DNA of 64,000 nucleotides, taken from contig NZ_CP019609.1 of the NCBI RefSeq assembly GCF_001998885.1, forward strand, positions 186,001-250,000, written 5' to 3'. The notes beneath the pieces are model-generated. The model ran no database searches and was not told where the DNA came from. It worked only from the letters and a program-made list of their open reading frames with translations. The position numbers and the translations under genes are program-made. Source of the DNA: Vagococcus penaei (GTDB lineage Bacteria; Bacillota; Bacilli; Lactobacillales; Vagococcaceae). Positions 1-13,227 of this stretch are shown here, piece after piece. How positions within the stretch are numbered: the stretch's first letter is position 1; each line of letters begins with the position of its first letter.

Positions 1-1337
1 GGAAACATATCTACTGGTTGAACTTCTTTGACTTTGTAACCTTTTTCAGCATATAATGCTAAATCACGTGCTAAAGTACTTGGGTTACATGAAATATAAA
101 CGATTTTAGTTGGCGCCATCTCAACTGATGCTTCAATAAAGTCAGGATCTAATCCTTTACGCGGTGGATCAACAAAAAGGACATCTGCTGACATCTGACC
201 TTTATTTAACTCAGCAAAGATTTTTTCAGCCTTACCAGTAATAAATTCAGCATTATCAATACCATTTAATTGTGCATTGATTTTAGCATCTGAAATAGCA
301 TCTTCGACAGAATCAATGCCATATAACTTAGATACTTTTTTCGCAATTGATAAACCAATTGTTCCAATACCACAATACGCGTCAATAACCGTATCAGTTG
401 ATTTTAAATTAGCTAATGCAATAGCTTCTTCGTATAATCGTTCAGCTTGACGTGTGTTAATTTGATAAAAAGAACGTGCTGATATCTTATAAGTATTATT
501 TAAAAGTGTATCAGTAATATATTCTTGTCCATATAAACACAGTGTTTCTTCACCAAATAAACCATTAGAATTATGTGGTTGAATATTTTGCATAATTGAT
601 TTTACTTGTGGTAAAGCTTCTACAATTAGGCGACAAATTTCATCATTTTTAAAGATTTTTTTCTTCTTCGTGATGAAAACAACCATCATGTCTTTTGAAT
701 AATGTCCTTGGCGAATCATAATTGTCTTTAAATTACCAGTATCATTCGCTTCATCATAAGGTTTGACTTGGTAACGAATTAAAATTTCTTTAATGACAGC
801 CAATGCCTCATCAATATTTTTTTCTTGAATATAAAAATCTGACATAGGGACTAAATCATGGCTATTTTTACGGAAAAAACCAATTTCTAATTGATTATTG
901 ATTTTTCTCACTGGAATTTGCGCCTTATTACGATAAGCATACGGCTCATCCATGCCAATAATCGGCTTAACCGTTACATCATCAAGTTTGCCAATTCGTG
1001 TTAAACAATTAACTACTTGGTGTTCTTTGAATGCTAATTGTGCTTCATAAGTCATATGATGTAAAGGTGCGATACCAGTACGAATTAAATGATTTTGAAC
1101 ATCTTCGACACGGTTAGGACTTGCTGTTTCAATTGACACTACTTTACCAAAGCTAAATTTTTTACCAACTTTAACAATTTGAACCAGAATTGTTTCACCT
1201 GGCAACGCATTTTCAATAAAAATTGGGTAGCCATCTACTTTGGCAACGCCTAAGCCATCATGTGTTAAATCGACTATTTCAACCTCAATTTGTTCATTTT
1301 TTTTCACTGGTAACATGTTTTCTTCTGATTTTTTCAT
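1..1337 (-). CDS. rlmCD: 23S rRNA (uracil-C5)-methyltransferase, RlmD/RlmCD type, 3' end outside window
   Basis: SAM-dependent enzyme that methylates uracil C5 in 23S rRNA. The reading frame is open from the ATG at 1337 to the window edge, so the C-terminus is missing. An N-terminal TRAM-like RNA-binding domain (about residues 10-65) is followed by the methyltransferase domain, with the SAM motif DAYCGIGTIGL, the DPPRKG motif and SCNPSTLARD, which holds the catalytic Cys. Low-GC Gram-positives usually have one or two such paralogs (RlmCD in streptococci), and I cannot tell which target uracil this copy modifies. It follows dagK, with a terminator between the two genes. Confidence 0.9.
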   Translation of the reverse strand, partial: MKKSEENMLPVKKNEQIEVEIVDLTHDGLGVAKVDGYPIFIENALPGETILVQIVKVGKKFSFGKVVSIETASPNRVEDVQNHLIRTGIAPLHHMTYEAQLAFKEHQVVNCLTRIGKLDDVTVKPIIGMDEPYAYRNKAQIPVRKINNQLEIGFFRKNSHDLVPMSDFYIQEKNIDEALAVIKEILIRYQVKPYDEANDTGNLKTIMIRQGHYSKDMMVVFITKKKKIFKNDEICRLIVEALPQVKSIMQNIQPHNSNGLFGEETLCLYGQEYITDTLLNNTYKISARSFYQINTRQAERLYEEAIALANLKSTDTVIDAYCGIGTIGLSIAKKVSKLYGIDSVEDAISDAKINAQLNGIDNAEFITGKAEKIFAELNKGQMSADVLFVDPPRKGLDPDFIEASVEMAPTKIVYISCNPSTLARDLALYAEKGYKVKEVQPVDMF

Positions 1338-1365
1338 AAAATTCCTTTCGAATTGGTCACAGGGA

Positions 1366-1397
1366 AAAACGAAGACAAAGCGTTACGCTTTGTCTTC
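1366..1397 (-). terminator. intrinsic terminator overlapping the dagK stop codon
   Basis: A perfect 12-bp stem (GAAGACAAAGCG / CGCTTTGTCTTC) has a 3-base loop and is followed on the minus strand by GTTTTT. The dagK stop codon (1383-1385) lies in the loop, so the last codons of dagK form the 5' arm. Confidence 0.85.
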
Positions 1398-2411
1398 ATT
1401 ACTAATTTTCCCATCACCATTAATATCTTCTTTAGTTAGTATTTCTACTTGTTTTACAAACTCATCACTCGCCGAATCAAGTTCATCTGAGACTGCTGAG
1501 TCTGGTATTTCATCAAGATTCGCATAAAATTCAATATGCTGTTTTAAATTAGTAAAGGTCATTGGTACATCGCCACCATATTCACCATCAAGATTAATCA
1601 TCATCTTAAAATTATCATCTGTTGTATCAGCATGTAATTTGGAAGTTTTGATATACTCTATTTTTGAATCATTGATATGTTTACCACCATTAATCATTAA
1701 TGCGACTAGCCGCATAATTTCAAGAATATTAGCAGTTTTCACAATAATTAAAGAAAATTTTCCATCATTTAATTGTGCGTCTGGTGAGATAGTTTCAAAA
1801 CCACCAATTGAATTGGTCAAGCCCAAGAAAAACATCGATGCTTCCCCTTCATAAACACCGTCATCGTAAGTCAAACGAACATTAATTGGTTTGATTCGAG
1901 GTAACATCTCGGCACCTTTAACTAAATAGGCCAAATAACCGAAAACACTCTTTAAGTGAGAAGGAACTTCATAAGTTAATTCTGTTAAGTGACCAGCTGC
2001 AGCAATATTCATGAAATAAGTATTTGCAGCTTTCCCGATATCCGCTTTAATTGTTTGATTTTTTAAAATAACTTTCGCCGCACTAAGCATATTATCTCTT
2101 GGCACATGTAAAGCTCTCGCAAAATCATTCGTTGTCCCTGCAGGTATAATCGCAACTTTTGGGCGTGTTTCTAACGGTGCAATACCATTAATAACTTCGT
2201 TAATGGTCCCATCGCCACCAGCAACCATAATTAAATCGAAACCAGCTTCAGCAACACGTTTTGCTTCTTTTTGCGCAGACAGTGGTTCTGGTGTCGTTGC
2301 AAACGTGCTCGCTTCATACCCAGCACTTTCCAGAATTATTAGAATTTCAGCAACATTTTTCTTAATTTGTTCCTTCCCCGATGTGGGATTATAAATAAGT
2401 CGAGCTTTCAT
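1383..2411 (-). CDS. dagK: diacylglycerol kinase (DagK/DgkB family) with an acidic EF-hand-like tail
   Basis: Soluble lipid kinase that phosphorylates diacylglycerol to phosphatidate, recycling the diacylglycerol released during lipoteichoic acid synthesis. The N-terminal catalytic domain shows the YNPTSGK start, the nucleotide motif GGDGTINEV (about residues 65-73) and PAGTTNDFAR. The usual DagK core ends near residue 300. Here about 35 acidic residues follow, ending in DINGDGKISNED (329-340), which fits the spacing of an EF-hand or dockerin calcium loop except for Asp instead of Glu at position 12. The gene is downstream of gatCAB with a 24-base gap. The kinase call is firm; calcium binding by the tail is inference. 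Confidence 0.93.
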   Translation of the reverse strand: MKARLIYNPTSGKEQIKKNVAEILIILESAGYEASTFATTPEPLSAQKEAKRVAEAGFDLIMVAGGDGTINEVINGIAPLETRPKVAIIPAGTTNDFARALHVPRDNMLSAAKVILKNQTIKADIGKAANTYFMNIAAAGHLTELTYEVPSHLKSVFGYLAYLVKGAEMLPRIKPINVRLTYDDGVYEGEASMFFLGLTNSIGGFETISPDAQLNDGKFSLIIVKTANILEIMRLVALMINGGKHINDSKIEYIKTSKLHADTTDDNFKMMINLDGEYGGDVPMTFTNLKQHIEFYANLDEIPDSAVSDELDSASDEFVKQVEILTKEDINGDGKISNEDKA

Positions 2412-2435
2412 CGTTTTTCTCCTAACTTAGAAACA

Positions 2436-3866
2436 TTATCTTTTTGATAATTCTTCTTTCAATAACTGATTGACAACCCCAGGATTAGCCTTGCCTTTTG
2501 TTGCTTTCATCGCTTGTCCCACTAAGAAACCAACTGCACGGTCTTTACCATTCTTAAAATCTTCAACTGATTGCGCATTTTGATCAAGAACATCATTAAT
2601 AATTGGTAAGAGTTGTGCAGGGTCAGATAATTGTATTAAGCCTTTCGCTTCAACAACCTCTTTTGCATCTCCACCATTTGTAATTAATTCTTTAAATACT
2701 TTTTTCGCAATCTTCGAACTAATCGTTCCATCAGCAATTAAGTTAATCATACCAGATAAATTATCCGGTGTTAATTTAGTTTCATTCAATTCTAATTTTT
2801 CACTATTCAAATAGGCTGATACTTCACCCATTAACCAGTTTGATGCTTGTTTCGCATCAGCACCTTTAGCTAATGTCGCATCAAAGAAATCTGACATTTC
2901 ACTAGATAGAGTTAACACCATCGCATCATATTCAGGTAAGCCTAATTCATTGATATAACGTTTACGTCGTGCTGCTGGCAATTCAGGTAAACTGTTTCGA
3001 ATTTCTTCCACCCAGTCATTTGAAATTTCAAAACGAGGTAAATCTGGCTCAGGGAAGTAACGATAATCTGCTGAGCCTTCTTTCACTCGCATTAAAATCG
3101 TTTTCTTCGTTGACTCATCATAACGACGTGTCTCTTGTTGGATAACACCGCCAGATAATAAAACACGCGCTTGACGTTTTTCTTCATGGGCCAAACCTTG
3201 TTTTACATAATTTAATGAGTTTAAATTTTTCAATTCAGTTTTAGTCCCAAATTCTTCTTGGCCATAAGGACGTAATGAAATATTAGCATCACAACGCATT
3301 GAGCCTTCTTCCATTTTAACATCACTAACGCCTGTAAATTGAATAATTGAACGTACAGCCTCTAAGTAGGCATAAGCTTCTTCAGGTGAGCGCATATCAG
3401 CTTCTGAAACAATCTCAATCAATGGTGTCCCTTGTCGATTTAAGTCAACGAACGAATAACCACCAGTACCATGAATATTTTTGCCTGCATCTTCTTCTAA
3501 ATGGACACGTTCGATTCTAATTTTTTTCTTTTTCCCAGCAACCTCAATTTCAACCCAACCATCATGACCAATTGGCTCATCAAATTGAGAAATTTGATAG
3601 GCTTTAGGATTATCTGGATAAAAATAATTTTTGCGGTCAAAATGAGTGTGTTGTGAAATCGTACAATTTAATGCTAAAGCCGCACGCATTCCAAATTCAA
3701 GAGCTCGTTTATTCATAACTGGTAAAACACCAGGCATACTAAAATCAACAACGTTTGTATTTGTATTTGGCTCGGCTCCAAAATGAGCGGCAGATGATGA
3801 GAATATTTTAGAATCAGTTTTTAATTCAACATGGACTTCAAGTCCGATGACAGTTTCAAAGTTCAT
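2436..3866 (-). CDS. gatB: Asp-tRNA(Asn)/Glu-tRNA(Gln) amidotransferase subunit B
   Basis: Subunit of the GatCAB transamidosome. It binds misacylated Glu-tRNA(Gln) or Asp-tRNA(Asn), activates the side chain and receives ammonia from GatA. The 476-residue length matches the family. It opens with the GatB signature [15 protein letters not shown], contains the conserved [15 protein letters not shown] segment near 140-160, and ends in a YqeY-like helical tail that contacts tRNA. Its start overlaps the gatA stop by one base, which suggests translational coupling in the order gatC-gatA-gatB. Confidence 0.98.
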   Translation of the reverse strand: MNFETVIGLEVHVELKTDSKIFSSSAAHFGAEPNTNTNVVDFSMPGVLPVMNKRALEFGMRAALALNCTISQHTHFDRKNYFYPDNPKAYQISQFDEPIGHDGWVEIEVAGKKKKIRIERVHLEEDAGKNIHGTGGYSFVDLNRQGTPLIEIVSEADMRSPEEAYAYLEAVRSIIQFTGVSDVKMEEGSMRCDANISLRPYGQEEFGTKTELKNLNSLNYVKQGLAHEEKRQARVLLSGGVIQQETRRYDESTKKTILMRVKEGSADYRYFPEPDLPRFEISNDWVEEIRNSLPELPAARRKRYINELGLPEYDAMVLTLSSEMSDFFDATLAKGADAKQASNWLMGEVSAYLNSEKLELNETKLTPDNLSGMINLIADGTISSKIAKKVFKELITNGGDAKEVVEAKGLIQLSDPAQLLPIINDVLDQNAQSVEDFKNGKDRAVGFLVGQAMKATKGKANPGVVNQLLKEELSKR

Positions 3867-5335
3867 TATGCGTTACCTCCTAAAATCGTTGGTGCCATTT
3901 TATGAAATTCCGTCGCTTGTTCAAAAGCATAGGCTGCTTGATACATCTTTTCCTCTTCAAAATAATCACCAATTAATTGTAATCCAATTGGTAGTCCTTC
4001 TGAAAAGCCACACGGTAAACTCATACCAGGTAAACCTGCAAGATTGACTGGAATCGTTAAAATATCACGCATATAAGCTGTCACAGGATCTTCCGAATCT
4101 GCTCCAAAATCAAAAGCAACAGTTGGTGATACGGGTCCTAAAATCAAATCAACTTCTTTAAACGCTTGTTTGAAATCGTTAATGATTAATGTTCTAACTT
4201 GGCCCGCTTTTTTGAAATAAGCATCATAATAACCAGAACTTAAAGAGAATGACCCTAACATGATACGACGCTTCACTTCCGCTCCAAAACCTTCAGAACG
4301 AGAATTGACATACACGTCATCTAAATTTTTGACATTTTCTGAGCGATAACCGTAACGGATGCCATCAAAACGTTGTAAATTAGAAGACGCTTCTGAAGAG
4401 GCAATAATATAGTAAACTTCAACACCATATTTTGAATAAGGTAAACTAATTTCTTTAATTGTTGCACCTAATGCTTCATACGTTTTAGCTGCTTGTTCTA
4501 CTGCTGCTTTCACATCTGGGTGAATACCTTCACCCATAAATTCTTTTGGTAAGCCAATTGTTAGGCCTTTAACCTCTTTACCAATAGAACGTGTAAAGTC
4601 AGGTACTTCGTGTGTGGCAGATGTACTATCACGCTCATCATGTCCCGCTAAGTGGTTTAAAATTAAAGCATTGTCTTCAACTGTTCGTGTCATCGGTCCA
4701 ATTTGGTCTAAACTTGATGCAAAGGCAATCAATCCAAAACGAGAAACACGGCCGTATGTTGGTTTCATCCCAACAATTCCATTAAATGATGCCGGTTGAC
4801 GAATACTTCCTCCAGTATCACTTCCTAAAGAAGCTGGTATTTGTCCAGCCGCAACAGCTGCAGCTGACCCACCAGATGATCCACCTGGGACTTTTGTTTG
4901 ATCCCAAGCATTTTTTGTTTTCTTAAAGTAAGATGTTTCCGTTGCAGAACCCATAGCAAATTCGTCCATATTTAATTTACCAACTGGAATTAAGCCGCCA
5001 TCGTAAAGCTTCGTCATAACTGTTGCATCGTAAACTGGATCAAAATTGTATAACATTTTACTTGCTGCTGTTGTCAGTAAACCTTTTGTAACAATGTTAT
5101 CCTTGATACCAATTGGTACACCTGCTAAAGGAGCTTGTTTTGTATTGCCTTCAATATCTAAGGCACGTGCCATCTCCAAAGCTTTTTCTTCGTTTAACGT
5201 AATAAAGGCATCGACGACTGGCTCTGTCTCTTTAATACGGTTAAAGGTTGCAGTTACAACTTCTTCAACTGAAACATCTTTAGTTTGAATTTTTGTAGCT
5301 AATTCTTTTACTGATAATTTATGTAAATCTGTCAT
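3866..5335 (-). CDS. gatA: Glu-tRNA(Gln) amidotransferase subunit A (amidase)
   Basis: Amidase-signature enzyme that hydrolyses glutamine and channels ammonia to GatB. The Ser-cisSer-Lys triad regions are visible: the Lys in [10 protein letters not shown] (near 75), the Gly/Ser-rich [14 protein letters not shown] (near 150-165) and [14 protein letters not shown] with the nucleophilic Ser (near 175). Length (489 residues) is normal. It overlaps gatC and gatB by one base on each side, so all three subunits are probably made from one coupled message. Confidence 0.98.
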   Translation of the reverse strand: MTDLHKLSVKELATKIQTKDVSVEEVVTATFNRIKETEPVVDAFITLNEEKALEMARALDIEGNTKQAPLAGVPIGIKDNIVTKGLLTTAASKMLYNFDPVYDATVMTKLYDGGLIPVGKLNMDEFAMGSATETSYFKKTKNAWDQTKVPGGSSGGSAAAVAAGQIPASLGSDTGGSIRQPASFNGIVGMKPTYGRVSRFGLIAFASSLDQIGPMTRTVEDNALILNHLAGHDERDSTSATHEVPDFTRSIGKEVKGLTIGLPKEFMGEGIHPDVKAAVEQAAKTYEALGATIKEISLPYSKYGVEVYYIIASSEASSNLQRFDGIRYGYRSENVKNLDDVYVNSRSEGFGAEVKRRIMLGSFSLSSGYYDAYFKKAGQVRTLIINDFKQAFKEVDLILGPVSPTVAFDFGADSEDPVTAYMRDILTIPVNLAGLPGMSLPCGFSEGLPIGLQLIGDYFEEEKMYQAAYAFEQATEFHKMAPTILGGNA

Positions 5336-5640
5336 TATGCCCCAACCTCTCCATTGTCCATAATTGCTGGCACTTTAATAAAGCCATCCTCAGTTTCTGG
5401 TACATTTTTTAATAATTCTTCGCGTGATTCTCCTGTAAGAACATTATCCTCACGAAGAACAGATACACGTTCAGTAACATTCGATGTGAATGGAACACCT
5501 TCTGTGTCAACGTTCTCTAATTTTTCCATCATTGCAATAATTTTGCCCATTTGTTCTGTGTACAGCTCTAAATCAGCATCAGAAAATGTTAATTTTGATA
5601 ACTGAGCGACACGTTGAATCTCTTCTTTAGTAATACTCAT
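5335..5640 (-). CDS. gatC: Glu-tRNA(Gln) amidotransferase subunit C
   Basis: Small (101 residues) scaffold subunit that wraps around GatA and stabilises the GatA-GatB interface. The start [17 protein letters not shown] and the C-terminal segment around [17 protein letters not shown] are typical of GatC. It is the first gene of the coupled gatCAB set and lies 44 bases after ligA in the direction of transcription. Confidence 0.96.
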   Translation of the reverse strand: MSITKEEIQRVAQLSKLTFSDADLELYTEQMGKIIAMMEKLENVDTEGVPFTSNVTERVSVLREDNVLTGESREELLKNVPETEDGFIKVPAIMDNGEVGA

Positions 5641-5684
5641 ACTGTCAACACTCCTTCATTTTAAAAAAACACGTATACTCTATT

Positions 5685-7709
<2,025 letters not shown>

Positions 7710-7720
7710 TTAATCACTCC

Positions 7721-9964
7721 TTAAACTTTTTTAATGGGGGCAAATGCGGCTAGCAGACGTTTAATTCCTTGTGAAGGAAACGCAATATCAAGTTCGGTAT
7801 CTTTCGCTGTACCAGAGACCCTCACAACTGTGCCAATACCCCAGACCTTATGCTCAGCCTTATCACCAGGTTGCCAAGTATCTTTCTCACCACCAGTTTG
7901 TTGTTTAGTAGATACCATTCGTTGTTCTGGTTGAAGATAATCCGACCGACGTTGTGTCGAACTTTTAGCTGTTGTTTGTGTCATTTGAGGTCTCTGTAAT
8001 CCATGACGTTCAAGTACTGCCTCATCGATTTCTTCTAGAAAACGTGATGGTTTATTGTACTGCGTTCGTCCATATAGAGTCCGGCTAGAAGCATTCGTCA
8101 AATATAGTTGTTTTTCAGCTCGCGTAATACCGACATAAGCTAATCGACGCTCCTCTTCCATCTCATGCTCTTCAATCATTGCTCGAGATAGTGGGAAAAT
8201 ACCATCTTCCATTCCAATTAAAAAGACATATGGAAACTCTAACCCTTTTGCAGCATGGAGTGTCATTAAGGTTACTTGACCGTGTTCTTCATCCAGATTA
8301 TCTAAATCAGAGACCAACGCTAAATCGTTTAAGAATAGTGATAATTTATTTTGTCCCTCATTTTCTTCTGTATCAAACTCACCAGCAGTAAATCGACGAT
8401 CAAATTCATTTGTTACTGTTAAAAATTCCTCTAAGTTTTCAATTCTTGCTTGTGATTCTAAAGTATTTTGATTGTGTAAATCAGCTAGATAATCTGTTTT
8501 ATCCAACACTTGTTCGACTAATTCTGAAACAGGTAAGAACTCCATCATCTTAGCAAAATCTTCAATCATTGCGCCAAAACCAGCTAGTTCTTTTCGTGCC
8601 TTACCACCAATCCCTGATAGTTCGACATTAATCGCACCATGTAATAATGACCACTCATGAAAGGCAGCAAAATCACGTAATTTTTCAATAGTTCCAGGAC
8701 CAATACCACGTTTTGGAACATTCACAACCCGTTCAAAACTTAGTGAATCACGATCGTTCGCGATAATTTTTAAATACGCTAAAATATCTTTAATTTCTTT
8801 TCGATCGTAGAACTTATGTCCACCAACCATCTTATACGGGATATTCGATTTAAGTAATGTCTCTTCAATAATTCGACTCATCGCATTGGTACGATACAAC
8901 ACACACATATCACCAAACTGCTTGGCCTCATCACGGACTAATTGCTGAATGGTTGACACGATAAATTGGCCTTCCATGCGCTCAGTGTCAGCACGATAGT
9001 AAATAACTTTCTCACCATCATCATTATCCGTCCATAAGTTTTTCTTACGGCGCTCATTATTATTATTAATCACACTATTCGCTGCAGCTAAAATATTTTT
9101 AGTTGAACGATAATTTTGTTCCAATAAAATAACTTTAGCATCGGGATAGTCTTGCTCAAAATTTAAGATATTTTGCATATCTGCCCCACGCCAACCATAA
9201 ATACTTTGATCAGCATCACCTACTACGCATAAATTTTTAAAGCGATTGGCTAATAGGCGGACTAATGTGTATTGGGCATGGTTGGTATCTTGATACTCAT
9301 CAACATGAATATATTGAAACTTGGTTTGGTAGTAAGCTAATGTTTCCGGACTTTTTTTAAATAGATCAATAGTCAACATAATCAAATCATCAAAATCCAT
9401 TGACTCATTATGACGTAATTCTTTTTGATAACGTTGGTAACATTTGGCAACAATATCCTCAAAATAGCCTGTGTAACGCTCTTTATAATCAGCAGGCGTC
9501 AGCAATTCATTTTTAGCATTACTGATGGCACCTAAAATACTCCGTGGATCATGTTTTTTGGGATCGATATTTTCTTCTTTTAAAATACGTTTCATTAATG
9601 TCTTTTGGTCAGAAGCATCTAAAATGGTAAAATTACTATTATACCCTATTAAATCAATGTCACGACGTAACATGCGCACACACATTGAATGGAAAGTCGA
9701 GACCCAAACATTTTCGCCATCATTGCCCAAAATTCGACAAACCCGTTCTTTCATCTCTTTTGCCGCCTTATTCGTAAAGGTAATGGCTAAAATATTCCAT
9801 GGATTAACTTCTTTTTCTTCTATTATATAAGCAATACGATGCGTTAAGACTCTGGTTTTCCCACTCCCAGCACCTGCCATAATAAGTAAGGGACCACTAG
9901 TCGTTAAAACAGCTTCTTGCTGTTTGGGATTTAGTCCTTTTAATAAATGATGTTTAGTCGACAT
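7721..9964 (-). CDS. pcrA: ATP-dependent DNA helicase PcrA (UvrD/Rep family)
   Basis: Superfamily 1A 3'-5' helicase for DNA repair, rolling-circle replication and removal of RecA filaments. It has Walker A (AGAGSGKT), the Q motif [10 protein letters not shown], the DEYQDTN box, motif [16 protein letters not shown], motif V/VI ([28 protein letters not shown]) and a C-terminal Tudor-like region that binds RNA polymerase. I chose the ATG at 9964 (MSTKHHLL) because an ATG four codons upstream overlaps the AAAGGA ribosome site. The product is then 747 residues. It heads the pcrA-ligA-gatCAB-dagK run. Confidence 0.97.
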   Translation of the reverse strand: MSTKHHLLKGLNPKQQEAVLTTSGPLLIMAGAGSGKTRVLTHRIAYIIEEKEVNPWNILAITFTNKAAKEMKERVCRILGNDGENVWVSTFHSMCVRMLRRDIDLIGYNSNFTILDASDQKTLMKRILKEENIDPKKHDPRSILGAISNAKNELLTPADYKERYTGYFEDIVAKCYQRYQKELRHNESMDFDDLIMLTIDLFKKSPETLAYYQTKFQYIHVDEYQDTNHAQYTLVRLLANRFKNLCVVGDADQSIYGWRGADMQNILNFEQDYPDAKVILLEQNYRSTKNILAAANSVINNNNERRKKNLWTDNDDGEKVIYYRADTERMEGQFIVSTIQQLVRDEAKQFGDMCVLYRTNAMSRIIEETLLKSNIPYKMVGGHKFYDRKEIKDILAYLKIIANDRDSLSFERVVNVPKRGIGPGTIEKLRDFAAFHEWSLLHGAINVELSGIGGKARKELAGFGAMIEDFAKMMEFLPVSELVEQVLDKTDYLADLHNQNTLESQARIENLEEFLTVTNEFDRRFTAGEFDTEENEGQNKLSLFLNDLALVSDLDNLDEEHGQVTLMTLHAAKGLEFPYVFLIGMEDGIFPLSRAMIEEHEMEEERRLAYVGITRAEKQLYLTNASSRTLYGRTQYNKPSRFLEEIDEAVLERHGLQRPQMTQTTAKSSTQRRSDYLQPEQRMVSTKQQTGGEKDTWQPGDKAEHKVWGIGTVVRVSGTAKDTELDIAFPSQGIKRLLAAFAPIKKV

Positions 9965-10057
9965 ACATACGAACATCCTTTCTTATTCAATCTTTATCAT
10001 TATAGCAAAAATTATTTGAAATTTCTCATACAAAAACAAAAAAATCCACGTTCTCAC

Positions 10058-10094
10058 AAAAAGACCTCCTCAAGAGTCATACTCTCAAGGAGGC
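10058..10094 (-). terminator. intrinsic terminator after rpoD
   Basis: A long stem (GCCTCCTTGAGAGT ... ACTCTTGAGGAGG) is followed on the minus strand by TCTTTTT. It lies 20 bases past the rpoD stop and closes the dnaG-rpoD unit. Confidence 0.85.
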
Positions 10095-10113
10095 ATTCGC
10101 AAACAATTTAATT

Positions 10114-11247
10114 TTATTCTAAAAAGTCTTTTAATTGTTTAGAGCGTGATGGATGGCGTAATTTTCTTAATGCTTTTGCTTCAATTTGACGAATACGTTC
10201 ACGTGTCACACCAAAGACACGACCAACTTCTTCTAACGTCCGAGTACGGCCATCATCTAAACCAAAACGTAAACGTAGAACATTTTCTTCTCGGTCCGTT
10301 AAAGTATCTAAGACACTTTCTAGTTGTTCTTTAAGTAATTCGTAAGCCGCATGATCAGCAGGACTAGTTGCCTCTTGATCTTCAATAAAGTCTCCTAAAT
10401 GAGAATCATCTTCTTCACCAATTGGTGTTTCTAAAGAAACTGGCTCTTGTGCAATTTTAAGAATCTCACGTACTTTTTCAGGTGATAATTCCATTTCAGC
10501 TCCGATTTCTTCAGGTGTTGGTTCGCGCCCTAAATCTTGTAACAATTGACGTTGAATGCGAATCAATTTATTGATAGTTTCAACCATATGAACAGGAATA
10601 CGAATTGTTCTAGCTTGGTCAGCGATAGCACGAGTGATTGCTTGACGAATCCACCATGTTGCATAAGTTGAAAATTTAAAGCCTTTTTCATGGTCGAATT
10701 TTTCAACAGCTTTCATTAAACCCATATTACCTTCTTGAATTAAGTCAAGGAACTGCATACCACGACCTACATACCGTTTAGCAATACTAACCACTAAACG
10801 TAAGTTAGCCTCGGCTAATTCTTGTTTAGCTTCTGGATCGCCTTCTTTAATACGTAGCGCTAAAGTTACTTCTTCATCAGCTTTTAATAATGGGACACGG
10901 CCGATTTCTTTTAAGTACATACGGACTGGATCATTAATTTTAACCCCAGCTGGTGCAATTAAATCTTCTTCTTTTTCCTTTTCCTTTTCATCCGTTTTTT
11001 CTTCGTTTTTCTTTAATACACGGATACTATGTTCACTAGGCTCACCATTTTCATCAACAACACTGATACCTGCATCCTCAACTTTTTGAATTAATACATC
11101 CATTTGGTCTGCGTCTAATTCATAAGGAGTAGCAATAGTATCTGTTAACTCATTATAAAACACTTGCCCTTTAGCTTTGTTTTGTCGAATAAAGGCCTCA
11201 ACCGTTTTTTTGTAAGTTACCTGGTTATTTACTCCTTCAATACCCAT
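10114..11247 (-). CDS. rpoD: RNA polymerase primary sigma factor (sigma-A/RpoD)
   Basis: Housekeeping sigma factor. At 377 residues it has the length of Bacillus SigA: region 1.1, an acidic/Lys-rich linker (around [10 protein letters not shown]), region 1.2 ([11 protein letters not shown]), region 2 with the -10 recognition helix segment [17 protein letters not shown], region 3, and region 4.2 with the [23 protein letters not shown] that reads the -35 element. It follows dnaG by 13 bases, the conserved primase-sigma operon. Promoters in this window with TTGaca/TATAAT-like elements fit this factor. Confidence 0.98.
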   Translation of the reverse strand: MGIEGVNNQVTYKKTVEAFIRQNKAKGQVFYNELTDTIATPYELDADQMDVLIQKVEDAGISVVDENGEPSEHSIRVLKKNEEKTDEKEKEKEEDLIAPAGVKINDPVRMYLKEIGRVPLLKADEEVTLALRIKEGDPEAKQELAEANLRLVVSIAKRYVGRGMQFLDLIQEGNMGLMKAVEKFDHEKGFKFSTYATWWIRQAITRAIADQARTIRIPVHMVETINKLIRIQRQLLQDLGREPTPEEIGAEMELSPEKVREILKIAQEPVSLETPIGEEDDSHLGDFIEDQEATSPADHAAYELLKEQLESVLDTLTDREENVLRLRFGLDDGRTRTLEEVGRVFGVTRERIRQIEAKALRKLRHPSRSKQLKDFLE

Positions 11248-11260
11248 AAATGAATGCCCC

Positions 11261-13105
11261 CTATATATTTTTCAATTGCCGTTGTAATTGAATAATCGCA
11301 ATTGTTGTTTCCATTTCTAACTCTTTATTACCTAATTTCAAGGCCTCTTGTTGTTCGAGGCGCTTTTCTTGAATTTTTTTTTGAATTTTTGCCTGTTTAA
11401 TCACCGTCAAACAATCCAGTAATTCTTGTTGGCTACTTTCTTGACTAAATTCTTGCATTGTCAACTCAATCAATCGATTCTTTAAATTTGGCTCCTTTAA
11501 GTAATCTAAAAAATCAGCTATTTTAATGGTTCCATGGATGGTTAGATAACTAGTCATGTGAATAAATAGTTCCTGATACACGTCATGATAGAATGACGCA
11601 TCATCCCTTTCATTAAAAAATTGCAGCAAACTCTTTTCATTTAATAAGCGGAAAAGCAACAACATTTCAGCTTTTTCAACTTGGTTGATTTGACGCTTAG
11701 CTACATGAAATTCCTCAGTTACTTTCGCTGGACGAGAATTAACGTGTTCACGTTGTCGCTGCTGTTTTAGTTGTTGGCGTTTGGCTTGAAATTCAGATTG
11801 CAAAGCATTTTTAGTCAGTCCAAATTCATTTGCCAACTGCGTGACGATTAAATCTGCTTCAATTAAAGAAGACCCTTGCGCTAGTTCATCAAGCACTTCA
11901 TCAATGTAAGTCAATTTATCAGATTCATTGTCTAAACGTTTACCTTGTCGCAGATAGTTCAATTTGAATTGCAACACAGTTATGCGCTGATTTTTCAACA
12001 ATTCAGCTAAAGCTACTTCACCGTACTGTTTACGATAATCATCTGGATCCATTTGATAAGGAATAGAGACCAATTGAATGGTAGAAGCACTCTGTGTGCT
12101 TAGAATATCAATTGCACGTAGACTAGCTTCAGTCCCAGCACGATCTCCATCATAACAAATCACCACTGTTTCGGCCACTCGTGCTAGCATCTGAACTTGA
12201 TCAGTTGTCAGACTTGTCCCCATGGATGCTACACCGTTCGTAATTCCAGACTTCCAAGCAGCAATAACATCCATAAAACCTTCAAATAAAATCACTTCAC
12301 TGGTTTTTCTAATCGTCGATCGTGATTCATGGTAATGAAATAAAACATGGCGTTTGTTAAACAATGCCGTTTCAGGACTATTTAAATACTTTGGTTGATC
12401 AGATAAATCATACTGATCATTCAATAAAATCCGGCCAGAAAAACCGACAATTCGACCTTTATCATTAGTAATTGGAAACATAATCCTTTGATAAAATCGA
12501 TCAAGCCAGTCACCATTATCCGTTTGGAAGAACAAACCACTTTTTTCCATTATCGTTGATTCAATATCATCTTGTTGAACTACTTTTGATAAAATTTGAC
12601 GATCCATCGGTGAAAAACCAATTTTAAACTCTTTAATCGTGTCTAAATCTAGACCTCGATTTATTAAATAATCTAAAGCATCTACACCAATTTTCGTATT
12701 AAGTAAAATATGATGATAAAAATCAGCAGCTTTTTCATGTAATTTAATTAAATTAGCGGCTTCCGTTGATTCATCAGGTCCTGTTGACCTGTCAGCTACT
12801 GTCAAGTCATACTCAACTTGAATATTTCCAAGTTCAGCGACTTTAGAAACAGATTGTGGGAAATTTAAGCCCTCAATTTCTTGAATAAAGGTAAAAACAT
12901 TACCACCTTTGCCACATCCAAAACAATGAAATATTTGTTTGTCCTCAGCGACAGAAAAAGACGGCGTTTTTTCATCATGAAAAGGACACAAACCTAAATA
13001 GTTTTTACCTGATTTTTTGAGTTGCACGTATTGACTCACAATATCAACAATATTTGTTTGATTTCTGACAGACTCAATTATGTTTTCGGGAATTAATTGC
13101 GCCAA
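11261..13105 (-). CDS. dnaG: DNA primase
   Basis: Makes RNA primers for replication. The N-terminal CHC2 zinc domain is clear ([13 protein letters not shown] then HCFGCGKGG), followed by the TOPRIM catalytic core ([13 protein letters not shown] and YDGDRAG) and a C-terminal DnaB-binding helical domain. An upstream ATG would add residues with no family match and run through a terminator hairpin. A TTG at 13105 (protein [12 protein letters not shown]) has AGGAGTGG five to eight bases upstream, so I use that start (614 residues). Expression may be attenuated by the leader hairpin. Confidence 0.96.
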   Translation of the reverse strand: MAQLIPENIIESVRNQTNIVDIVSQYVQLKKSGKNYLGLCPFHDEKTPSFSVAEDKQIFHCFGCGKGGNVFTFIQEIEGLNFPQSVSKVAELGNIQVEYDLTVADRSTGPDESTEAANLIKLHEKAADFYHHILLNTKIGVDALDYLINRGLDLDTIKEFKIGFSPMDRQILSKVVQQDDIESTIMEKSGLFFQTDNGDWLDRFYQRIMFPITNDKGRIVGFSGRILLNDQYDLSDQPKYLNSPETALFNKRHVLFHYHESRSTIRKTSEVILFEGFMDVIAAWKSGITNGVASMGTSLTTDQVQMLARVAETVVICYDGDRAGTEASLRAIDILSTQSASTIQLVSIPYQMDPDDYRKQYGEVALAELLKNQRITVLQFKLNYLRQGKRLDNESDKLTYIDEVLDELAQGSSLIEADLIVTQLANEFGLTKNALQSEFQAKRQQLKQQRQREHVNSRPAKVTEEFHVAKRQINQVEKAEMLLLFRLLNEKSLLQFFNERDDASFYHDVYQELFIHMTSYLTIHGTIKIADFLDYLKEPNLKNRLIELTMQEFSQESSQQELLDCLTVIKQAKIQKKIQEKRLEQQEALKLGNKELEMETTIAIIQLQRQLKNI

Positions 13106-13132
13106 ACTTACCACTCCTATTAAAATCGTCAG

Positions 13133-13163
13133 AAAAGTCGCTCGAGACATTAGCAAGAGCGAC
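13133..13163 (-). terminator. terminator between the P-type ATPase gene and dnaG, inside the dnaG leader
   Basis: Stem GTCGCTC / GAGCGAC with a 13-base loop, then ACTTTTCTG on the minus strand. It is downstream of the ATPase stop but also downstream of a -10 candidate for dnaG at 13189-13194, so it may end the ATPase message and also attenuate dnaG-rpoD. Confidence 0.7.
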
Positions 13164-13188
13164 TAATTAACATAATTCTACATTGTAC

Positions 13189-13217
13189 ATTATACCATAG
13201 ATTCAGTATTTTAGTAA
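13189..13217 (-). promoter_or_regulatory. candidate promoter for dnaG-rpoD (extended -10)
   Basis: On the minus strand TATAAT (13189-13194) is preceded by TGG, an extended -10, and lies 17 bases from a weak -35 TTACTA (13212-13217). It sits in the 120-base gap upstream of dnaG. The predicted transcript would run through the hairpin at 13133-13163 before reaching the dnaG ribosome site. Confidence 0.5.
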
Positions 13218-13227
13218 ATCAATTAAA

